DNA of 53,962 nucleotides, from NCBI GenBank assembly GCA_028289325.1, contig JANQQN010000198.1:1-53962 (forward strand), written 5' to 3'. The notes under the pieces are model-generated. The model had not been told where the DNA came from and did not search any database. It saw only the letters and a program-made list of their open reading frames with translations. The number at the start of each line of letters is the position of its first letter. Positions within the stretch are counted from its first letter, which is position 1. Shown piece after piece: positions 8,263 through 21,810 of this stretch. The position numbers and the translations under genes were made by a program. This stretch comes from Myxococcota bacterium (GTDB lineage Bacteria > Myxococcota > Kuafuiibacteriia > Kuafuiibacteriales > Kuafuiibacteriaceae).

Positions 8263-9342
8263 TTACCAGGCCGGATGAAGCCGGCTGCGCTCAGGCAGCT
8301 CGTTTGGCTTCACCGGCAAGAAGTACAGCCGAGTGAACGTGAATGCGGCCTGTGCCTGATAGGGCAGGGCCCGCAAGTGGCCCAGCCAGCCGCCCGATGC
8401 CTTCGCGCGCTCGATCTTCTCGGCGAGGGTCACCATTCGCTTCAGCCCGGCGAGGAACGCAGGGTTGTCGAGGTCCAGCAGCACCGGGAACACCTGCTTG
8501 GAGATCTCGAGGGTGATGTGGAAGACCTTCATCCCGTACTCGGTGGGGTCGATGCCCAGCGCCCGATGGAATTGATGGCGGTGGTGGTCTCGGACGAACA
8601 TCGTCGCGAAGACCGCCAGCTGGAAGAAGCGGATCCAGAGCTTGTTGACGCCGCTCAGGAGTCGACGATCCGCGCGCATGAGAAGGGCGAACGCCTCGCC
8701 GTGGCGGAACTCGTCGTTGCACCACTGCTCGAACCACTTGAAGATAGGATGGAAGCGGTACTCGGGATGGGCCTGCAGATGGCGGAAGATGGTGATGTAA
8801 CGGGCGTAGCCGATCTTCTCGGACAGGTAGGTCGCGTAGAAGATGAACTTGGGGCTGAAGAAAGTGTACTTCTTGGCCTTCGTCAGGAAGCTCAAGTCGA
8901 CGCCGACCCCAAAGTCTTTGAGGCTATCGTTGATGAATCCGGCGTGACGGGCCTCGTCGCGGCTCATGCACTTGAAGAGGGTGCAGATATCCGGGTTCGT
9001 GCCCCGCTTACGCATCTCCGCGTACAGAACGCAGCCAGAAAACTCGGCCGTCAACGAGCTGACGAGAAAGTCGATGAACTCGGACCGGAGCGGCTCTTCG
9101 ATCTGTGACAGGTCGAAGTCCCACTCGTCGCGGCGTTTGAAGTGACCTTTGTTGGGATCGCTTTTCATCTCCGCGATCAGCTCGTCCCACTCCTCGCGAA
9201 CCGCGTCCACGTTGACGCGGTCGAGCTTGTCGAAGTCGGTCGTATAGAAGCGGGGACTGAGCGCGGTGGTCTGCTGGGCTCGCTTCGTGGTTTCGTTGAC
9301 GGATTGCTTGGCGGCAGGAACGTCGAGGGTGGTTGCAGTCAT
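8263..9342 (-). CDS. acsF: Aerobic Mg-protoporphyrin IX monomethyl ester cyclase AcsF
   Basis: The 359-residue diiron protein makes the fifth (isocyclic) ring of bacteriochlorophyll using molecular oxygen. The diiron ligand boxes are visible: an early Glu in [19 protein letters not shown] with E130 and H133, and [10 protein letters not shown] with E211 and H214. The ring [22 protein letters not shown] is a family hallmark. It is translationally coupled upstream (4-base overlap) and followed by puhE after 4 bases. The oxygen-requiring enzyme indicates an oxic or microoxic lifestyle. The anaerobic radical-SAM enzyme BchE is not in the window, though it could lie elsewhere. Confidence 0.97.
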   Translation of the reverse strand: MTATTLDVPAAKQSVNETTKRAQQTTALSPRFYTTDFDKLDRVNVDAVREEWDELIAEMKSDPNKGHFKRRDEWDFDLSQIEEPLRSEFIDFLVSSLTAEFSGCVLYAEMRKRGTNPDICTLFKCMSRDEARHAGFINDSLKDFGVGVDLSFLTKAKKYTFFSPKFIFYATYLSEKIGYARYITIFRHLQAHPEYRFHPIFKWFEQWCNDEFRHGEAFALLMRADRRLLSGVNKLWIRFFQLAVFATMFVRDHHRHQFHRALGIDPTEYGMKVFHITLEISKQVFPVLLDLDNPAFLAGLKRMVTLAEKIERAKASGGWLGHLRALPYQAQAAFTFTRLYFLPVKPNELPERSRLHPAW

Positions 9343-9629
9343 AGGATCCTCCGGTCGCTGAAGCTAACGTCGAGCAGCTCCAAGCACTGAGCATTGCCGG
9401 TCATCTTCGTCCACAGACGTTCGAGCGCGGTGGCTCGGGTTACCGTGGCCGTGCGGCGCTCGGTCTGAACTTCGCCGTAGGGCGGGTGGATAGGCGCGCC
9501 ATGGACGAGGACCTCATCGCCCGGCTCGATCTTGATGTCTCCGTCGAGGATGACGTGGGCGTGCAGGCTTTCAAATGTATGCGAGACTTCGACGGTGCAT
9601 GGGACGTCGAATATTCGGCGTCTAAGCAT
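9339..9629 (-). CDS. Small protein of the puhC-acsF interval, function unknown
   Basis: A 96-residue soluble protein with no membrane helix and no recognised motif. It begins [18 protein letters not shown] and has a beta-rich middle part ([21 protein letters not shown]). A small gene commonly sits between puhC and acsF in proteobacterial photosynthesis clusters, so it is probably a cluster-specific accessory, perhaps serving the cyclase or assembly. Two ATG codons compete. The one at 9635 forms ATGA with the puhC stop but is only 3 bases from AGGAGG. The one at 9629 has a 9-base spacing and is preferred. It overlaps acsF by 4 bases. Confidence 0.75.
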   Translation of the reverse strand: MLRRRIFDVPCTVEVSHTFESLHAHVILDGDIKIEPGDEVLVHGAPIHPPYGEVQTERRTATVTRATALERLWTKMTGNAQCLELLDVSFSDRRIL

Positions 9630-9631
9630 GA

Positions 9632-10093
9632 TCATGGCCCTCCTGCGGCCAACGTAGAGTTGGTCGCCAGCAGCCGCGCGAACGCAGCCCGATTGTCGCG
9701 GCCGAATCCCGTCAGCTCGATGGACTCCCCGGTCGCCGGATCTCCGATCGTGAGCCGGTTGTCGGCCCACAAAGTCAATCGGAACGGCGGATCGTCCTGC
9801 ACGCGGTCGAGGCGTCGGCTCCGAACCAAGCTTCTCATGACCCCGCGTATGAATCCATTGGTACCGGGGTCGAGTTGCGTAACCGGCTCGCCGTTCGCCC
9901 CCGTAACAATGACCCCGCCGTCGGGCGCGTCGCCGAACCTCAACTCCATCGTTCGAACTACCGCCGCTTCCGGAATTGCTTGGCGTCCGACACCGGTGAC
10001 CCTACCCACGCCGGCCGCGACGAGGCTGGCCACCAGGAGTAGGCCAGCCGCGGCCAGCACCTGGGGGGGGATAGGGGCCGGTTGTTCGCTCAT
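9632..10093 (-). CDS. puhC: Photosynthetic complex assembly protein PuhC
   Basis: A 153-residue protein with one N-terminal membrane helix (about 11-32) and a periplasmic domain, the typical PuhC layout. The segment LRFGDAPDGGVIVTGANGE followed by DPGTNGFIRGVMRSL is family-like. PuhC promotes assembly of the reaction centre-LH1 supercomplex. The ATG at 10093 overlaps the puhB stop as ATGA, which settles the start against longer in-frame extensions that would run through puhB. Order puhA-puhB-puhC is standard. Confidence 0.92.
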   Translation of the reverse strand: MSEQPAPIPPQVLAAAGLLLVASLVAAGVGRVTGVGRQAIPEAAVVRTMELRFGDAPDGGVIVTGANGEPVTQLDPGTNGFIRGVMRSLVRSRRLDRVQDDPPFRLTLWADNRLTIGDPATGESIELTGFGRDNRAAFARLLATNSTLAAGGP

Positions 10094-10758
10094 GCAGAGA
10101 CCTCGGCCGCGATCCGCGCCCGCTGCATGGGCGCCGGGCGGGGCGGTCGTTCCGCTCGCGTCGAGCCCCCCCGCCGTTCGGCATCCGCCGTCCAGGCGTC
10201 CGTCAAGAGCTGGGCCACCCGGGCCGCGTCGGGGACGCACCTCAACATCGGCTCCGGGTTCCTGAAGCGGGCCGGTCGGACGTGGGGCCACATGTGCAGG
10301 TAGGCCAGACGCCCGGTGCCGGTGAGACTCAGCGGAATATCGCCCCGGCCGTCGGTCAATACTCGCAGCGCGGCGCTACCGATCTCCGCAAAAGGAAGGT
10401 TCACGGCAAGCTGGATCGCGATGCCGAATCGCATGACCACCCGTCGATCGGTAATCGTGTACACCGTGGTTCGCGAGTGCCAATACGCGAGTCCGGCAAA
10501 GATGCCGAGCGCGGTGAGTGCATAGGGTAGGAGCGTCAGCGCTGAAGCGACGGCCCCAATGGGGCTCGCCGCCTCGAACATGACCGCGGAGATCCCGCGC
10601 AGGACCATGAGGAACACGAAGTACGCCGCGAGCGCTCTGACGTGAAACGTCCGTCGGGCGAGGGTGCGCCAGTCCGGCGCCCCCTGCCACAGGATGGACT
10701 CCCCCTCCGGGAGCTTGCCCGGCAGTCCCCGGACCGCTTCGTACTCGTATTCGCTCAC
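10090..10758 (-). CDS. puhB: Photosynthetic complex assembly protein PuhB
   Basis: The 222-residue protein has an N-terminal LPEGESILWQGAPDW segment, two or three membrane helices at about 43-95, and then a PH-like domain (VYTITDRRVVMRFG...NLPFAEIGSAAL). This is the PuhB architecture, needed for efficient reaction-centre assembly. Its start overlaps the puhA stop by 4 bases and its end overlaps puhC by 4 bases. The C-terminal 30 residues are basic and Pro-rich. Confidence 0.94.
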   Translation of the reverse strand: MSEYEYEAVRGLPGKLPEGESILWQGAPDWRTLARRTFHVRALAAYFVFLMVLRGISAVMFEAASPIGAVASALTLLPYALTALGIFAGLAYWHSRTTVYTITDRRVVMRFGIAIQLAVNLPFAEIGSAALRVLTDGRGDIPLSLTGTGRLAYLHMWPHVRPARFRNPEPMLRCVPDAARVAQLLTDAWTADAERRGGSTRAERPPRPAPMQRARIAAEVSA

Positions 10759-11528
10759 AGCAGCGGACCTAGTCGAGCCGGGGTGGCGTACAGGTGCCCG
10801 CCGCCGTAATACGCGGAGATCTTATCCTCCTCGAGGGCGGTGATCTGGTCCGGGCTCTTGATGGTCGGGACGTCCGCGAACTGGGTGGACAAAATCGATG
10901 CGACGTCGATCTTGCCGCGCAGTCGATTGTAGTTGGCCATGGGCATGGGGAGCAGTCGCGTGCCGCCGCCATTGTCGAGCTCGACCTCCAGGTAACGAAC
11001 GTCGAAGTCCGCTCGGTCGACCCACAGGTCCTTGACCACGCCGGCTTTCTTTTCGTCAGCGGCGATGACCGGGGTGCCGCGGGGGTCACCGGAGCTTCGA
11101 GACAGCTTAAAACCTTCGGCGACGCGCATCGGAACGACCAGCGGCTCACCACCGATGGTCAGCTCGGGCGTGTCGTGACGCTCGGCGAAGGATGCCGGAC
11201 CGACGGCATCGACCATGGGGTTCCCGGTCGGCTGCATCGGGTTGCCGGTGTACGGGAACATGGGCTTGGCCTTGACTTCACGGGTGTCGCGCTTGTCGTT
11301 CGGCGCCTCGTAGATCGTGCCGTCGGGCAGCTTGTATTTCTTCACGATGCCCAAAAGGATGGAGTTCTTCCGCCAGGTCCAGCCGTTGTCCTCGCGCTCC
11401 AGGGGGTAACCTTCTCGGCGGTCGCCGATGCGAATCCAGTAGATCAGCCCCGCGAAGAAGAGCCAGAAAACGTACAAAGCAACTTGTGCTACGTCGATGT
11501 GTTGCGTGAGCGCGCCAGTGCCTTCCAT
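10755..11528 (-). CDS. puhA: Reaction centre H subunit
   Basis: A 257-residue protein with a single N-terminal membrane helix (about 13-33, VALYVFWLFFAGLIYWIRIGD) and a large cytoplasmic domain containing the PRC barrel (GTPVIAADEKKAGVVKDLWVDR...LEVELDN). H caps the L/M pair and feeds protons to QB. Sequence marks include DRREGYPLE and PMFPYTGNPM. A ribosome site AAGGAG precedes the ATG, in the 22-base gap after lhaA. It is coupled to puhB by a 4-base overlap. Confidence 0.97.
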   Translation of the reverse strand: MEGTGALTQHIDVAQVALYVFWLFFAGLIYWIRIGDRREGYPLEREDNGWTWRKNSILLGIVKKYKLPDGTIYEAPNDKRDTREVKAKPMFPYTGNPMQPTGNPMVDAVGPASFAERHDTPELTIGGEPLVVPMRVAEGFKLSRSSGDPRGTPVIAADEKKAGVVKDLWVDRADFDVRYLEVELDNGGGTRLLPMPMANYNRLRGKIDVASILSTQFADVPTIKSPDQITALEEDKISAYYGGGHLYATPARLGPLL

Positions 11529-11550
11529 GCAATACTCCTTAGTTCACCCG

Positions 11551-12981
11551 TCACCCGGGAAGCTCGGCCAAACCAAATTTTGACGAGGGCTCTCTTTTGG
11601 CCCCGCCGATACGTACGAGTGGACCGACCGCAATCAGTGTCGCGAACAACAGCGCGATCTCCAGGTGGTAGACGACGCTGTAGCCGGCGGCGGGTCCGGT
11701 GAGCGCAGGACCCAATGCGCCCTGCGTTGCGAGATTGGTGACGGCGTCTCGGATAGCGCCGCCACAGGCGATGGCGACACCCATCGAGGTCGCCTGAACG
11801 GCACCCCACGCCCCCAGCGCGACCCCGCTGTCGCCGGTTTCCGCGAGCTCCATGGCCGCGGTCAGGGTACAGACCGAGAACAGACCGCCCCCGAAACCGA
11901 TGAGGACGGTGCCGACTCGGAACAACAGTGCCGACTCCAACGGCGCGGCGAATACGACGGCCGAGAACGCACCGATCCCGGCCAGAGCGCCGAACCCCGC
12001 CAGCTTGTAGCTGTCGGCGCCGCGACCGAGAGCGCGGGCCGCCCACGTGAATCCGACGAGGCCCCCGAAAGCGAGCAGCGCGGTGAGATGGGTTGTTTCC
12101 GATACTGTGAGGCGAAGGATCTGCCCGCCGTACGGCTCGAGAAGGATGTCTTGCATGCTGAAGCCGGCGGTGCCGAGGCCGACCGCGACCAGCAGCCGGC
12201 TCGCTCGCCCGCCGGCCGCAAACTGATTCCAGGACTGCCTGAATGTGGGGTGCTCGACGTCGAAGCGAGTCCGGCTCGGATCTCGCGGCTCCTGCTTGTA
12301 CATCGCGAAGAGATTGATGGCCATCGTCGCCCCGGCCGCGCCCTGGATCACTTGGATCAGCTTGACCTGGGTGAAGTCCTCGAGGAGGTAGCCGAAGACC
12401 ACCGCGCTCACGCCCGTCCCGACCAATAGCGTGACGTATAGGAGAGCGACGACACGAGGGCGGGTCTCTTTGGGGGCGAGATCCGTGGCCAGGGCCAGCC
12501 CGGCCGTCTGAGTCATGTGCATGCCGTAGCCGACGAGGAGAAAGGCGAGGGCGGCGGCCGCTTCTCCGGCGAACGGGACCGCGGCCCGGCCGTCTCCGGC
12601 CAGCAGGAGAAGAGAAAAGGGCATGATGGCCAGACCGCCGAACTGAACCAGCGTTCCCATCCACAAAAACGGCACTCGCCGCCAACCAAGATGCGATCGA
12701 TGCGTATCCGACTTGAACCCGATCAACGCCCGGAACGGGGCGAGGAGCAGAGGCAAGGAGGCCATGGTCGCCACCAGCCAGGTCGGAATCCCCAGCTCGA
12801 CGATCATGACGCGATTGAGGGTTCCGAAGATAAGAACGGCGGCCATGCCCACCGAAACCTGGAACATGGACAGCCGAAGCAGCCGTCCGAGGGGGAGCTC
12901 CTTCGTACCGGCGTCGGCGAAGGGGAGGATCTGTTGGCCGAGCTCGCGCCAAACATCCTGAAAGCTCTTCGCCTTACTCAT
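11551..12981 (-). CDS. lhaA: LH1 assembly factor LhaA (PucC/BCD-family transporter-like protein)
   Basis: The 476-residue polytopic protein (about 12 helices) belongs to the bacteriochlorophyll-delivery family of the major facilitator fold. Characteristic parts are RLSMFQVSVGMAAVLIFGTL, LNRVMIVELGIPTWLV, GFKSDTHRSHLGWRRVP and TAGFSMQDILLEPYGG. LhaA is required for LH1 assembly and lies directly upstream of puhA, as usual. The start at 12981 makes an ATGA overlap with bchM. A second paralogue of the same family is encoded at 25,266-26,615 next to bchG. Confidence 0.95.
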   Translation of the reverse strand: MSKAKSFQDVWRELGQQILPFADAGTKELPLGRLLRLSMFQVSVGMAAVLIFGTLNRVMIVELGIPTWLVATMASLPLLLAPFRALIGFKSDTHRSHLGWRRVPFLWMGTLVQFGGLAIMPFSLLLLAGDGRAAVPFAGEAAAALAFLLVGYGMHMTQTAGLALATDLAPKETRPRVVALLYVTLLVGTGVSAVVFGYLLEDFTQVKLIQVIQGAAGATMAINLFAMYKQEPRDPSRTRFDVEHPTFRQSWNQFAAGGRASRLLVAVGLGTAGFSMQDILLEPYGGQILRLTVSETTHLTALLAFGGLVGFTWAARALGRGADSYKLAGFGALAGIGAFSAVVFAAPLESALLFRVGTVLIGFGGGLFSVCTLTAAMELAETGDSGVALGAWGAVQATSMGVAIACGGAIRDAVTNLATQGALGPALTGPAAGYSVVYHLEIALLFATLIAVGPLVRIGGAKREPSSKFGLAELPG

Positions 12982-13685
12982 CGCTGGCCTCGCGCGAGCT
13001 CCATGGTTTGAGAGGTGTAAAAGCCGCTCGCGATCCGCTCCGTTCCCGTGACGCGCCACGGCGCGAGGTCCGGGTGTTGGGCGATGCGCGTCCGCAGGGT
13101 CGACTCTCGAATAGGTTCGATAGCCGGGGCTCGATCACCGCGAGGGAACAGTCGGCCGACGAGGTGCATGAGGGTCAAGAGCACCGTGCGCGGGGCGAAG
13201 GTCACCACCACGCCGTGATCCGCCCGCTCGCACAGGCGCGCGATCATGTTCACCATGTCGTGCGTTCGGTAGTGAATAAGAGAATCCATGGCCACGACGT
13301 AGTCGAAGCGGCCGAGCTCGTCGTCGAGCATGTCGCCGACCCGCAGGTCGATGCGGCCGTCACCGAGATCTGTCGGTAGCCGCTCCTTTGCGACCTCGAT
13401 CAGGCTCGCCGACAGGTCGATAGCGACCACCTCGGCGCCGCGTCGGGCCGCGGCCACCGATAGCGCGCCGGTCCCACAGCCGGCATCGAGTACCCGGCAA
13501 CCGCGAAGGTCGGACGGCAGGACGTCGAGGATTCGATTGCGCATCCGATCTCTGCCCGCGCGGACCGTCTCCCGGATCCGACTCACCGGGCGGTCCGAGG
13601 TCAAGCGGGCCCAGGTCTCGGAAGCGGTCCGATCGAAGTACGCCTCGAGCTGGCCGCGGCGCTGTCGATAGGTGAGCGTCTTCAT
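12978..13685 (-). CDS. bchM: Mg-protoporphyrin IX O-methyltransferase BchM
   Basis: A 235-residue S-adenosylmethionine-dependent methyltransferase that esterifies the C13 propionate of Mg-protoporphyrin IX, the step before AcsF. The SAM-binding motif DAGCGTG is at 67-73, with the acidic post-motif VVAIDLSASLIEVA following. The N-terminal EAYFDRTASETWARLTSD is typical of BchM/ChlM. It starts one base after the bchL stop and overlaps lhaA by 4 bases. Confidence 0.96.
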   Translation of the reverse strand: MKTLTYRQRRGQLEAYFDRTASETWARLTSDRPVSRIRETVRAGRDRMRNRILDVLPSDLRGCRVLDAGCGTGALSVAAARRGAEVVAIDLSASLIEVAKERLPTDLGDGRIDLRVGDMLDDELGRFDYVVAMDSLIHYRTHDMVNMIARLCERADHGVVVTFAPRTVLLTLMHLVGRLFPRGDRAPAIEPIRESTLRTRIAQHPDLAPWRVTGTERIASGFYTSQTMELARGQR

Positions 13686-13686
13686 G

Positions 13687-14622
<936 letters not shown>

Positions 14623-17600
14623 CTAAGCCGCGACGATCTGGTTGAGGCCTTCCAGGTGGTCTTCCAGCTCGTCGCCGGCTTCTCTCAGCGCCTCGAGCGT
14701 GGACTCATCGGGTTGCCAGTAGTCGCGTTCATGGGCCTCGAGGAGCCGGTGCGCGAGCTTGGCCGAAGCCTTGGGGTTGAGCTCGGCCAGTCGACGCCGC
14801 ATATCCGGGTCCAGGACGAAGGTCTGGGACATCTGTTTGTACACCCATGGAGCGACCTGTCCGGTGGTCGCGGACCACCCCATGGTATTGGTGATGTGGG
14901 CTTCGATCTGCCGCACGCCCTCCGGGCCGTGCTTGAGCATGTTCTCGTACCACTTTGGATTGAGGACGCGGGTCCGACTCTCGAGACTGACTTGCTCGCC
15001 CAGCGTGCGGACCGTTCCTTCGCCCCGCGTCTGGTCGCCGATGTACACCGGGACCTCCGTGCCTTGGGCCCGGGTGACCGCGCGGCCGATGCCGCCCAAA
15101 GTGTCGAAGTAGTGGTCGATGGTCGTCACGCCGAGCTCGACCGATTCGAGATTCTGGTAGGTGAGCTGAACGTTGGCCAGCGCGCTCTGCAAGAGCTCCT
15201 GCTGCCGGACGGGTTTGCCGCTTCGTCCGTACGCGTAGCACTTGCGCCGCTCGTACGTCTCGGCGAGGTCGTCTTCTTGGGTCCACGCCCCGCTGTCGAT
15301 CAGCTGGTTGACGTTCGAGCCGTAGGCGCCGTCCGCATTGCTAAACACCCGCAGAGCGGCCGTTTCGAGGTCGCAGTTGTGTTTCTTCTGGTACGCGAGC
15401 GCGTTTCGACGGATGAAGTTCCGCTCCGGCGGCTCGTCGGCGGTCGCCGCGAGGTACGCGGCCTCCGCGAGCAACCGGGTCTGCAACGGGAGGAGATCCC
15501 GGAAGATGCCAGATAGCGTTACTACCACGTCGATGCGCGGCCGGCCGAGATCCTCGAGGGGGATGAGTTCCGCGCCGGCGATCCGGCCATAGCTGTCGAA
15601 CCGAGGCTTGGCCCCGATGAGGGCCAAGACTTGCCCGATCGGGCCACCCTCGGTCTTGAGGTTGTCCGTTCCCCACAACACGATGGCCATCGTTTCCGGC
15701 AACCCATGGCCGTCGGCGGCATGTCGCTGCAGCAGACGAGCCGCCTGCTGAGCGCCGTCTTGGACCGCAAATGCGCTCGGGATTCGGAAGGGGTCGAAGC
15801 CGTGAACGTTGCGTCCCGTAGGCAAGATCTCGGGGTTGCGAAGCAGATCGCCCCCGGGCGCAGGGCGGATGAATCCGCCGTCGAGGGCGTGAACGATCGC
15901 CTTCAGCTCGTGGTCGACGGCCATTTGCTCGTTGATCGAGGCTAGCCGTGCGAACAGACGCACATTGGCGTCGGTTTTGCGCAGGCCGCCGGCCGCGAGG
16001 GCCTTTTCCGGGCTCATACCGGAGACGAGGGCGGTCACCGCGGTTTGTGCGGGATCTCCGATCTCCAGCTCGGCGATGGCCGCGAGATGGTCAGCCCGCG
16101 CCTCGTTGGTCGCGGGTTGCCCGACGGTATGAAGGTCTTGCGGGATCAGCGTCCGTTCGAAGCAGGTCAGCTTCTCGCTCAGTTCGATGATCGGGGTCTC
16201 ACCGCACCACTCGACGTCGCTGGGAATCAGGTCGAGCTCGACCGCCTGCGCGTGGATGATGGGCACGAGTCGATCGCGCTCGTCGGCTTGCTCAGGGGGC
16301 AGGGACCGCCATCGGTCGATCGAAGCTCGCAGGTCGATGAGGCCTTGATACAGACCGGCGCGAGCGAGAGGTGGTGTCAGATAGCTGATGAGCGTAGCGG
16401 CGGAGCGGCGCTTCGCGATCGTCCCCTCGGACGGATTGTTGGCCGCGTACAGGTAGAAGTTCGGAAGGTCACCGATGAGCCGATCCGGCCAGCATTCGCC
16501 GCTCAAGCCCGCTTGTTTGCCGGGCATGAACTCGAGCGCGCCATGGGTGCCGAAATGCAGGACGGCGTGAGCGCCGAAGTCTTCTCGCAGATAACGATAG
16601 AAGGCGGAGAAGGCGTGGGTGGGCGCGAAACCTTCCTCGAAGAGGAGGCGCATCGGATCGCCCTCGTATCCGAACGCCGGCTGAATACCGACCACGACCC
16701 GACCGAATCGGGCCCCGAGGACGAAGATGGAGCCCCCGTCACTCTGTTGTTTGCCCGGGGCGGGGCCCCACTGGGCTTCGATCTGCGGCAGCCATCGTTC
16801 ACGGCGCACGTGGTCATCCACGTCGATGCGAGTGAGGACGTTGGCGTCGGTACCGAGCGTCGATGCGTTGCCTTCGAGGATCGTCGTTCGCAGTTGCTCT
16901 ACGCTGTCGGGCAGGTCGACGTCGTAGCCGGCTTCGGCGAGCTCGGTCAGGGTGTTGTACAGCGATGAGAACACCGAAAGGTGAGCGGCGGTTCCCACCG
17001 CCCCGCCGTTGGGGGGGAAGTTGAACAACACGATCGCGACGTTTCGCTCGGACCGGGGAGCGGTGCGCAAAGCGACGAGTCGAGCCACTCGACTCGCCAA
17101 CATGTCGATGCGATCCGCGACCGGCTTCATCGTGGGGCTGATCTGGCCCGGTTCGCCCTCCGGCCGTCCGGCGAACACCATGGGGCCCGTCGCGCCATCC
17201 AGCTCGGGAATGGCGACCATGATCGTCGACTCGACGGGAAGAAGGCCACGCGAGGACGCTTTCCAGTGTTCGATGGTCTGAAACTCGATCGCTTGCGCGG
17301 AAAGATAAGGGACGTCGAGCTTGGCGAGGACTTCCTCGGCGGCGCGAGCGTCGTTGAAGGCCGGGCCGCCGACGAGCGAAAAGCCGGTGAGAGACAGAAC
17401 CGTGTCGACCGTCGAGCGGCCGTCGCGCACGAAGTACGCCTCGATGGCGGGGCGCGCATCGAGCCCACTGGCGAACGCGGTGACGACCCGCATTCCTTTC
17501 TTCTGCAGGGCTTCGATCACCGCGTCGTAGTGGGCGGTGTCGCCGGACAGCACATACGAGCGCATCACCAAAACGCCGACGGTCGGTCGGTCGTGCTGGC

Positions 17601-18330
17601 CATCGACCTTCGGAAGCTGATCGAGCGCGGTCACGATGCGGTCGGGAAGCGCCGGGTGGTACAGGCCGACGTCCGGGTAGTCGACCGGCGCCGCCGCGGT
17701 GAGCTGCTCGCTCAGCTTCGCCCGGTCACCGGTTCCGTATCGTCCGACCAAGTACCGGACCATGTTGGCGATATTGGTGTCGGAACCGGCGAGCCAGTAC
17801 TGCAGGGTCAGGAAGTAAGCGCGGACATCCTGCGCTTTGCCGGGGATGAAGCGAAGGATCTTGGGGATCCGACGCAGCATCTTCATCTGGTTGGCGCCGC
17901 TGCTCCCTTGGTTCTTTTTGCTTCCCCGCAGTCTCTTGAGGAGGGCCAGGGGACCTTTCGCCGGCGCGTCCATTCGGAATCCGCCCAAACGCGTAAGCTT
18001 GATGACCTCGCCGGCAGACATGGCGACGATCATCGCGTCGCAGGCTTCGCGGCGCGCGTTGAGGTCGGGGAGGACGGCCTGGATATGGTCCTCCATGAAC
18101 AGCATGTTGGCGAAGATGATGTCGCCGCGAGCGATGTCCCGCTTGCAGGCGTCGAGGGCGTTGGCGTCTTCGTTCCAGTCCGTCGCGGCGTGGAACGTCA
18201 GCGAGAGACCGGGCAGCTCTTCGGACAGATGGGTCCGTGCTCGCTCCACCGCGCCCGCGATGTGGCGATCCAGCGTGATGATGACGACGCGTACGGGCGT
18301 TCGATCAGCGGCTGAAGTGCGCTTTGGCAT
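14623..18330 (-). CDS. bchH: Magnesium chelatase subunit BchH
   Basis: A 1235-residue protein of normal BchH size; it binds protoporphyrin IX and inserts Mg2+ together with BchI and BchD, neither of which is in the window. The N-terminal domain ([28 protein letters not shown]) and the cobaltochelatase-like core ([33 protein letters not shown]) are intact throughout. It overlaps bchB by 26 bases at its 5' end, indicating coupling. Several long open frames on the opposite strand across this gene are GC-skew shadows and not genes. Confidence 0.97.
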   Translation of the reverse strand: MPKRTSAADRTPVRVVIITLDRHIAGAVERARTHLSEELPGLSLTFHAATDWNEDANALDACKRDIARGDIIFANMLFMEDHIQAVLPDLNARREACDAMIVAMSAGEVIKLTRLGGFRMDAPAKGPLALLKRLRGSKKNQGSSGANQMKMLRRIPKILRFIPGKAQDVRAYFLTLQYWLAGSDTNIANMVRYLVGRYGTGDRAKLSEQLTAAAPVDYPDVGLYHPALPDRIVTALDQLPKVDGQHDRPTVGVLVMRSYVLSGDTAHYDAVIEALQKKGMRVVTAFASGLDARPAIEAYFVRDGRSTVDTVLSLTGFSLVGGPAFNDARAAEEVLAKLDVPYLSAQAIEFQTIEHWKASSRGLLPVESTIMVAIPELDGATGPMVFAGRPEGEPGQISPTMKPVADRIDMLASRVARLVALRTAPRSERNVAIVLFNFPPNGGAVGTAAHLSVFSSLYNTLTELAEAGYDVDLPDSVEQLRTTILEGNASTLGTDANVLTRIDVDDHVRRERWLPQIEAQWGPAPGKQQSDGGSIFVLGARFGRVVVGIQPAFGYEGDPMRLLFEEGFAPTHAFSAFYRYLREDFGAHAVLHFGTHGALEFMPGKQAGLSGECWPDRLIGDLPNFYLYAANNPSEGTIAKRRSAATLISYLTPPLARAGLYQGLIDLRASIDRWRSLPPEQADERDRLVPIIHAQAVELDLIPSDVEWCGETPIIELSEKLTCFERTLIPQDLHTVGQPATNEARADHLAAIAELEIGDPAQTAVTALVSGMSPEKALAAGGLRKTDANVRLFARLASINEQMAVDHELKAIVHALDGGFIRPAPGGDLLRNPEILPTGRNVHGFDPFRIPSAFAVQDGAQQAARLLQRHAADGHGLPETMAIVLWGTDNLKTEGGPIGQVLALIGAKPRFDSYGRIAGAELIPLEDLGRPRIDVVVTLSGIFRDLLPLQTRLLAEAAYLAATADEPPERNFIRRNALAYQKKHNCDLETAALRVFSNADGAYGSNVNQLIDSGAWTQEDDLAETYERRKCYAYGRSGKPVRQQELLQSALANVQLTYQNLESVELGVTTIDHYFDTLGGIGRAVTRAQGTEVPVYIGDQTRGEGTVRTLGEQVSLESRTRVLNPKWYENMLKHGPEGVRQIEAHITNTMGWSATTGQVAPWVYKQMSQTFVLDPDMRRRLAELNPKASAKLAHRLLEAHERDYWQPDESTLEALREAGDELEDHLEGLNQIVAA

Positions 18331-19909
18331 CGTACAGAACCTCCAGGGTGATCTCAGGGGCGCCGGTCTCGGTCGCGAATCGTTCAGTGTTCCGACGGGC
18401 CTTACCGCGGACGAAAAAGGGGATCTTCTTCAGTTCTTTTTCGGCTTCCGCCGTCCATACCGGCGCCGCCGCCGTCCGCGGCGCGCCGGTGGCCGCGGGG
18501 CGTTCGGGCGGCGCGGTCTTCGCGCCTTCGGCCTCGGTTTCGCCCGTCGCCGCGTCTTCCGCGGCCGACCGAGAGGGCGGCGAGTGGTTCAGATGGGACG
18601 GACCCGCATGGTCGCTGAATTCGAAGTCGTCTCTGAACATGTGCAATAGGTGTTCTTCGAGGCCCATCATCAGAGGATGGACCCAGGTATCGAATAGGAC
18701 GTTCGCACCCTCGAAACCCATCTGCGGCGAGTAGCGGGCCGGGTAGTCCTGCACGTGGACGGGGGCGGAAATGACCGCACAGGGAATGGAGAGTCGTTTG
18801 GCGACGTGACGCTCCATCTGCGTACCCAACACCAGTTCCGGTTGCAGTTGGGTGACGCGGTCTTCGACCTCGAGGTGATCGTCGGTGATCAGAGCTTCGA
18901 CTCCGTATCTCTTCGCCGCCGCCCGAACGTTGCGGGCGAGCTCACGACTGTAGGTTCCGATCCCGACCACTTCGAACCCCAGCTCTTCGCTTGCGACCCG
19001 GGCCGCCGCGATGACGTGGGTCGCGTCGCCGAAGATGAAGACCCGCTTGCCGGTCAGGTACGTCGAGTCGATCGAGCGCGAATACCACGGCAGGCGAGAG
19101 GGCTCGCCCTCGAGAACGGGCGCGGGGTCGACTTTGGCCAGCTCGGCGACCTCTTTGACGAAGTCGCGGGTTGCATTGAAGCCGATGGGCACCGTCTGGG
19201 TCCAAGGCTGATCGAAGCTTCGTTCGAGCCACCGGGCCGCGGTTTCCGCGATCTCCGGGTACAGGACGACGTTGAAGTCGGCGTCCGGCAGGCGCTCGAT
19301 GTCTTGCGGTCGCGCGCCCAAGGGGGCGGTGACGTTGATGTCGATCCCCAGCCGATCCAGAAGTCGGGTGATTTCGACAACGTCGTCGCGGTGACGGAAT
19401 CCGAGCGCCGTCGGGCCCAGCAGGTTGCAGGACGGTCGCGGCGACGGGGATCGCTTCCGGTCTCGCTCACCGGAATTGAACGTTCGGACGACCCGATAAA
19501 ACGTTTCCGCGGCCCCCCAGTTCTCCTTCTTGGAGTAGGACGGCAGCTCCAGCGGGACGACCGGGATCGAGAGGCCGAGCGTCTTGCTCAGGCCCTGCGG
19601 GTCATCCTGAATGAGCTCGGCGGTGCATGATGCTCCGACGAGCAGGGCGTCGGGCTCGAATCGCTCGACGGCGCTGCGAGCGGCGTTCTTCACGAGAACG
19701 GCGGTGTCGCCGCCCAAGTCGCGGGCCTGGAACGTCGTATAGGTCACCGGCGGGCGCTGCTGGCGGCGTTCGATCATCGTGAACAGCAGATCCGCGTACG
19801 TGTCGCCCTGCGGCGCGTGCAGGACATAGTGGACCCCGCGCATCGCGGTTGCGATCCGCATCGCCCCGACGTGCGGTGGGCCTTCGTATGTCCATACCGT
19901 CAGCTGCAT
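18305..19909 (-). CDS. bchB: Light-independent protochlorophyllide reductase subunit BchB
   Basis: 534 residues. BchB forms with BchN the catalytic NB protein that reduces ring D of protochlorophyllide. D36 in QGDTYAD, the unusual aspartate ligand of the NB cluster, and C95 in GASCTAEL, another cluster ligand, are both present. Between the catalytic part and the conserved C-terminal domain ([22 protein letters not shown]) there is a 60-residue Ala/Pro/Glu-rich linker. The start is taken at [10 protein letters not shown] (19909), 2 bases after the bchN stop; longer in-frame extensions would overlap bchN. Confidence 0.96.
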   Translation of the reverse strand: MQLTVWTYEGPPHVGAMRIATAMRGVHYVLHAPQGDTYADLLFTMIERRQQRPPVTYTTFQARDLGGDTAVLVKNAARSAVERFEPDALLVGASCTAELIQDDPQGLSKTLGLSIPVVPLELPSYSKKENWGAAETFYRVVRTFNSGERDRKRSPSPRPSCNLLGPTALGFRHRDDVVEITRLLDRLGIDINVTAPLGARPQDIERLPDADFNVVLYPEIAETAARWLERSFDQPWTQTVPIGFNATRDFVKEVAELAKVDPAPVLEGEPSRLPWYSRSIDSTYLTGKRVFIFGDATHVIAAARVASEELGFEVVGIGTYSRELARNVRAAAKRYGVEALITDDHLEVEDRVTQLQPELVLGTQMERHVAKRLSIPCAVISAPVHVQDYPARYSPQMGFEGANVLFDTWVHPLMMGLEEHLLHMFRDDFEFSDHAGPSHLNHSPPSRSAAEDAATGETEAEGAKTAPPERPAATGAPRTAAAPVWTAEAEKELKKIPFFVRGKARRNTERFATETGAPEITLEVLYDAKAHFSR

Positions 19910-19911
19910 GG

Positions 19912-21716
<1,805 letters not shown>

Positions 21717-21781
21717 GTCTCCTGCTCGGGTCGCCCCGCCTTGGCGCCGCCGCAATGGCGTGGACAATCCTTTGATGCCCA

Positions 21782-21810
21782 AAGTTAGTTCTGGACCTCC
21801 CGGGTGTCAA
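21782..21810 (-). promoter_or_regulatory. Sigma70-like promoter of the bchF operon
   Basis: Read on the minus strand, a perfect -35 TTGACA (21810-21805) is followed by a 17-base spacer and TAACTT (21787-21782). It points at bchF 65 bases downstream and would drive bchF-N-B-H-L-M-lhaA-puhABC-orf-acsF-puhE. It overlaps one arm of the symmetrical TGT/ACA element. Confidence 0.65.

Noticed and set aside
8203..9108. A 301-codon plus-strand frame across acsF
   Set aside because: Antisense to the conserved diiron cyclase; no motif or ribosome site.
11489..12952. A 487-codon minus-strand frame overlapping lhaA in another frame
   Set aside because: lhaA in the neighbouring frame has membrane helices and family motifs; the alternative is Arg-rich and featureless.
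16981..18315. A 444-codon plus-strand frame across bchH (with further ones at 13672-14592, 14599-15516 and 16045-16968)
   Set aside because: Antisense to conserved BchH and BchL; composition is Arg/Gly/Val-rich shadow coding without recognisable domains.
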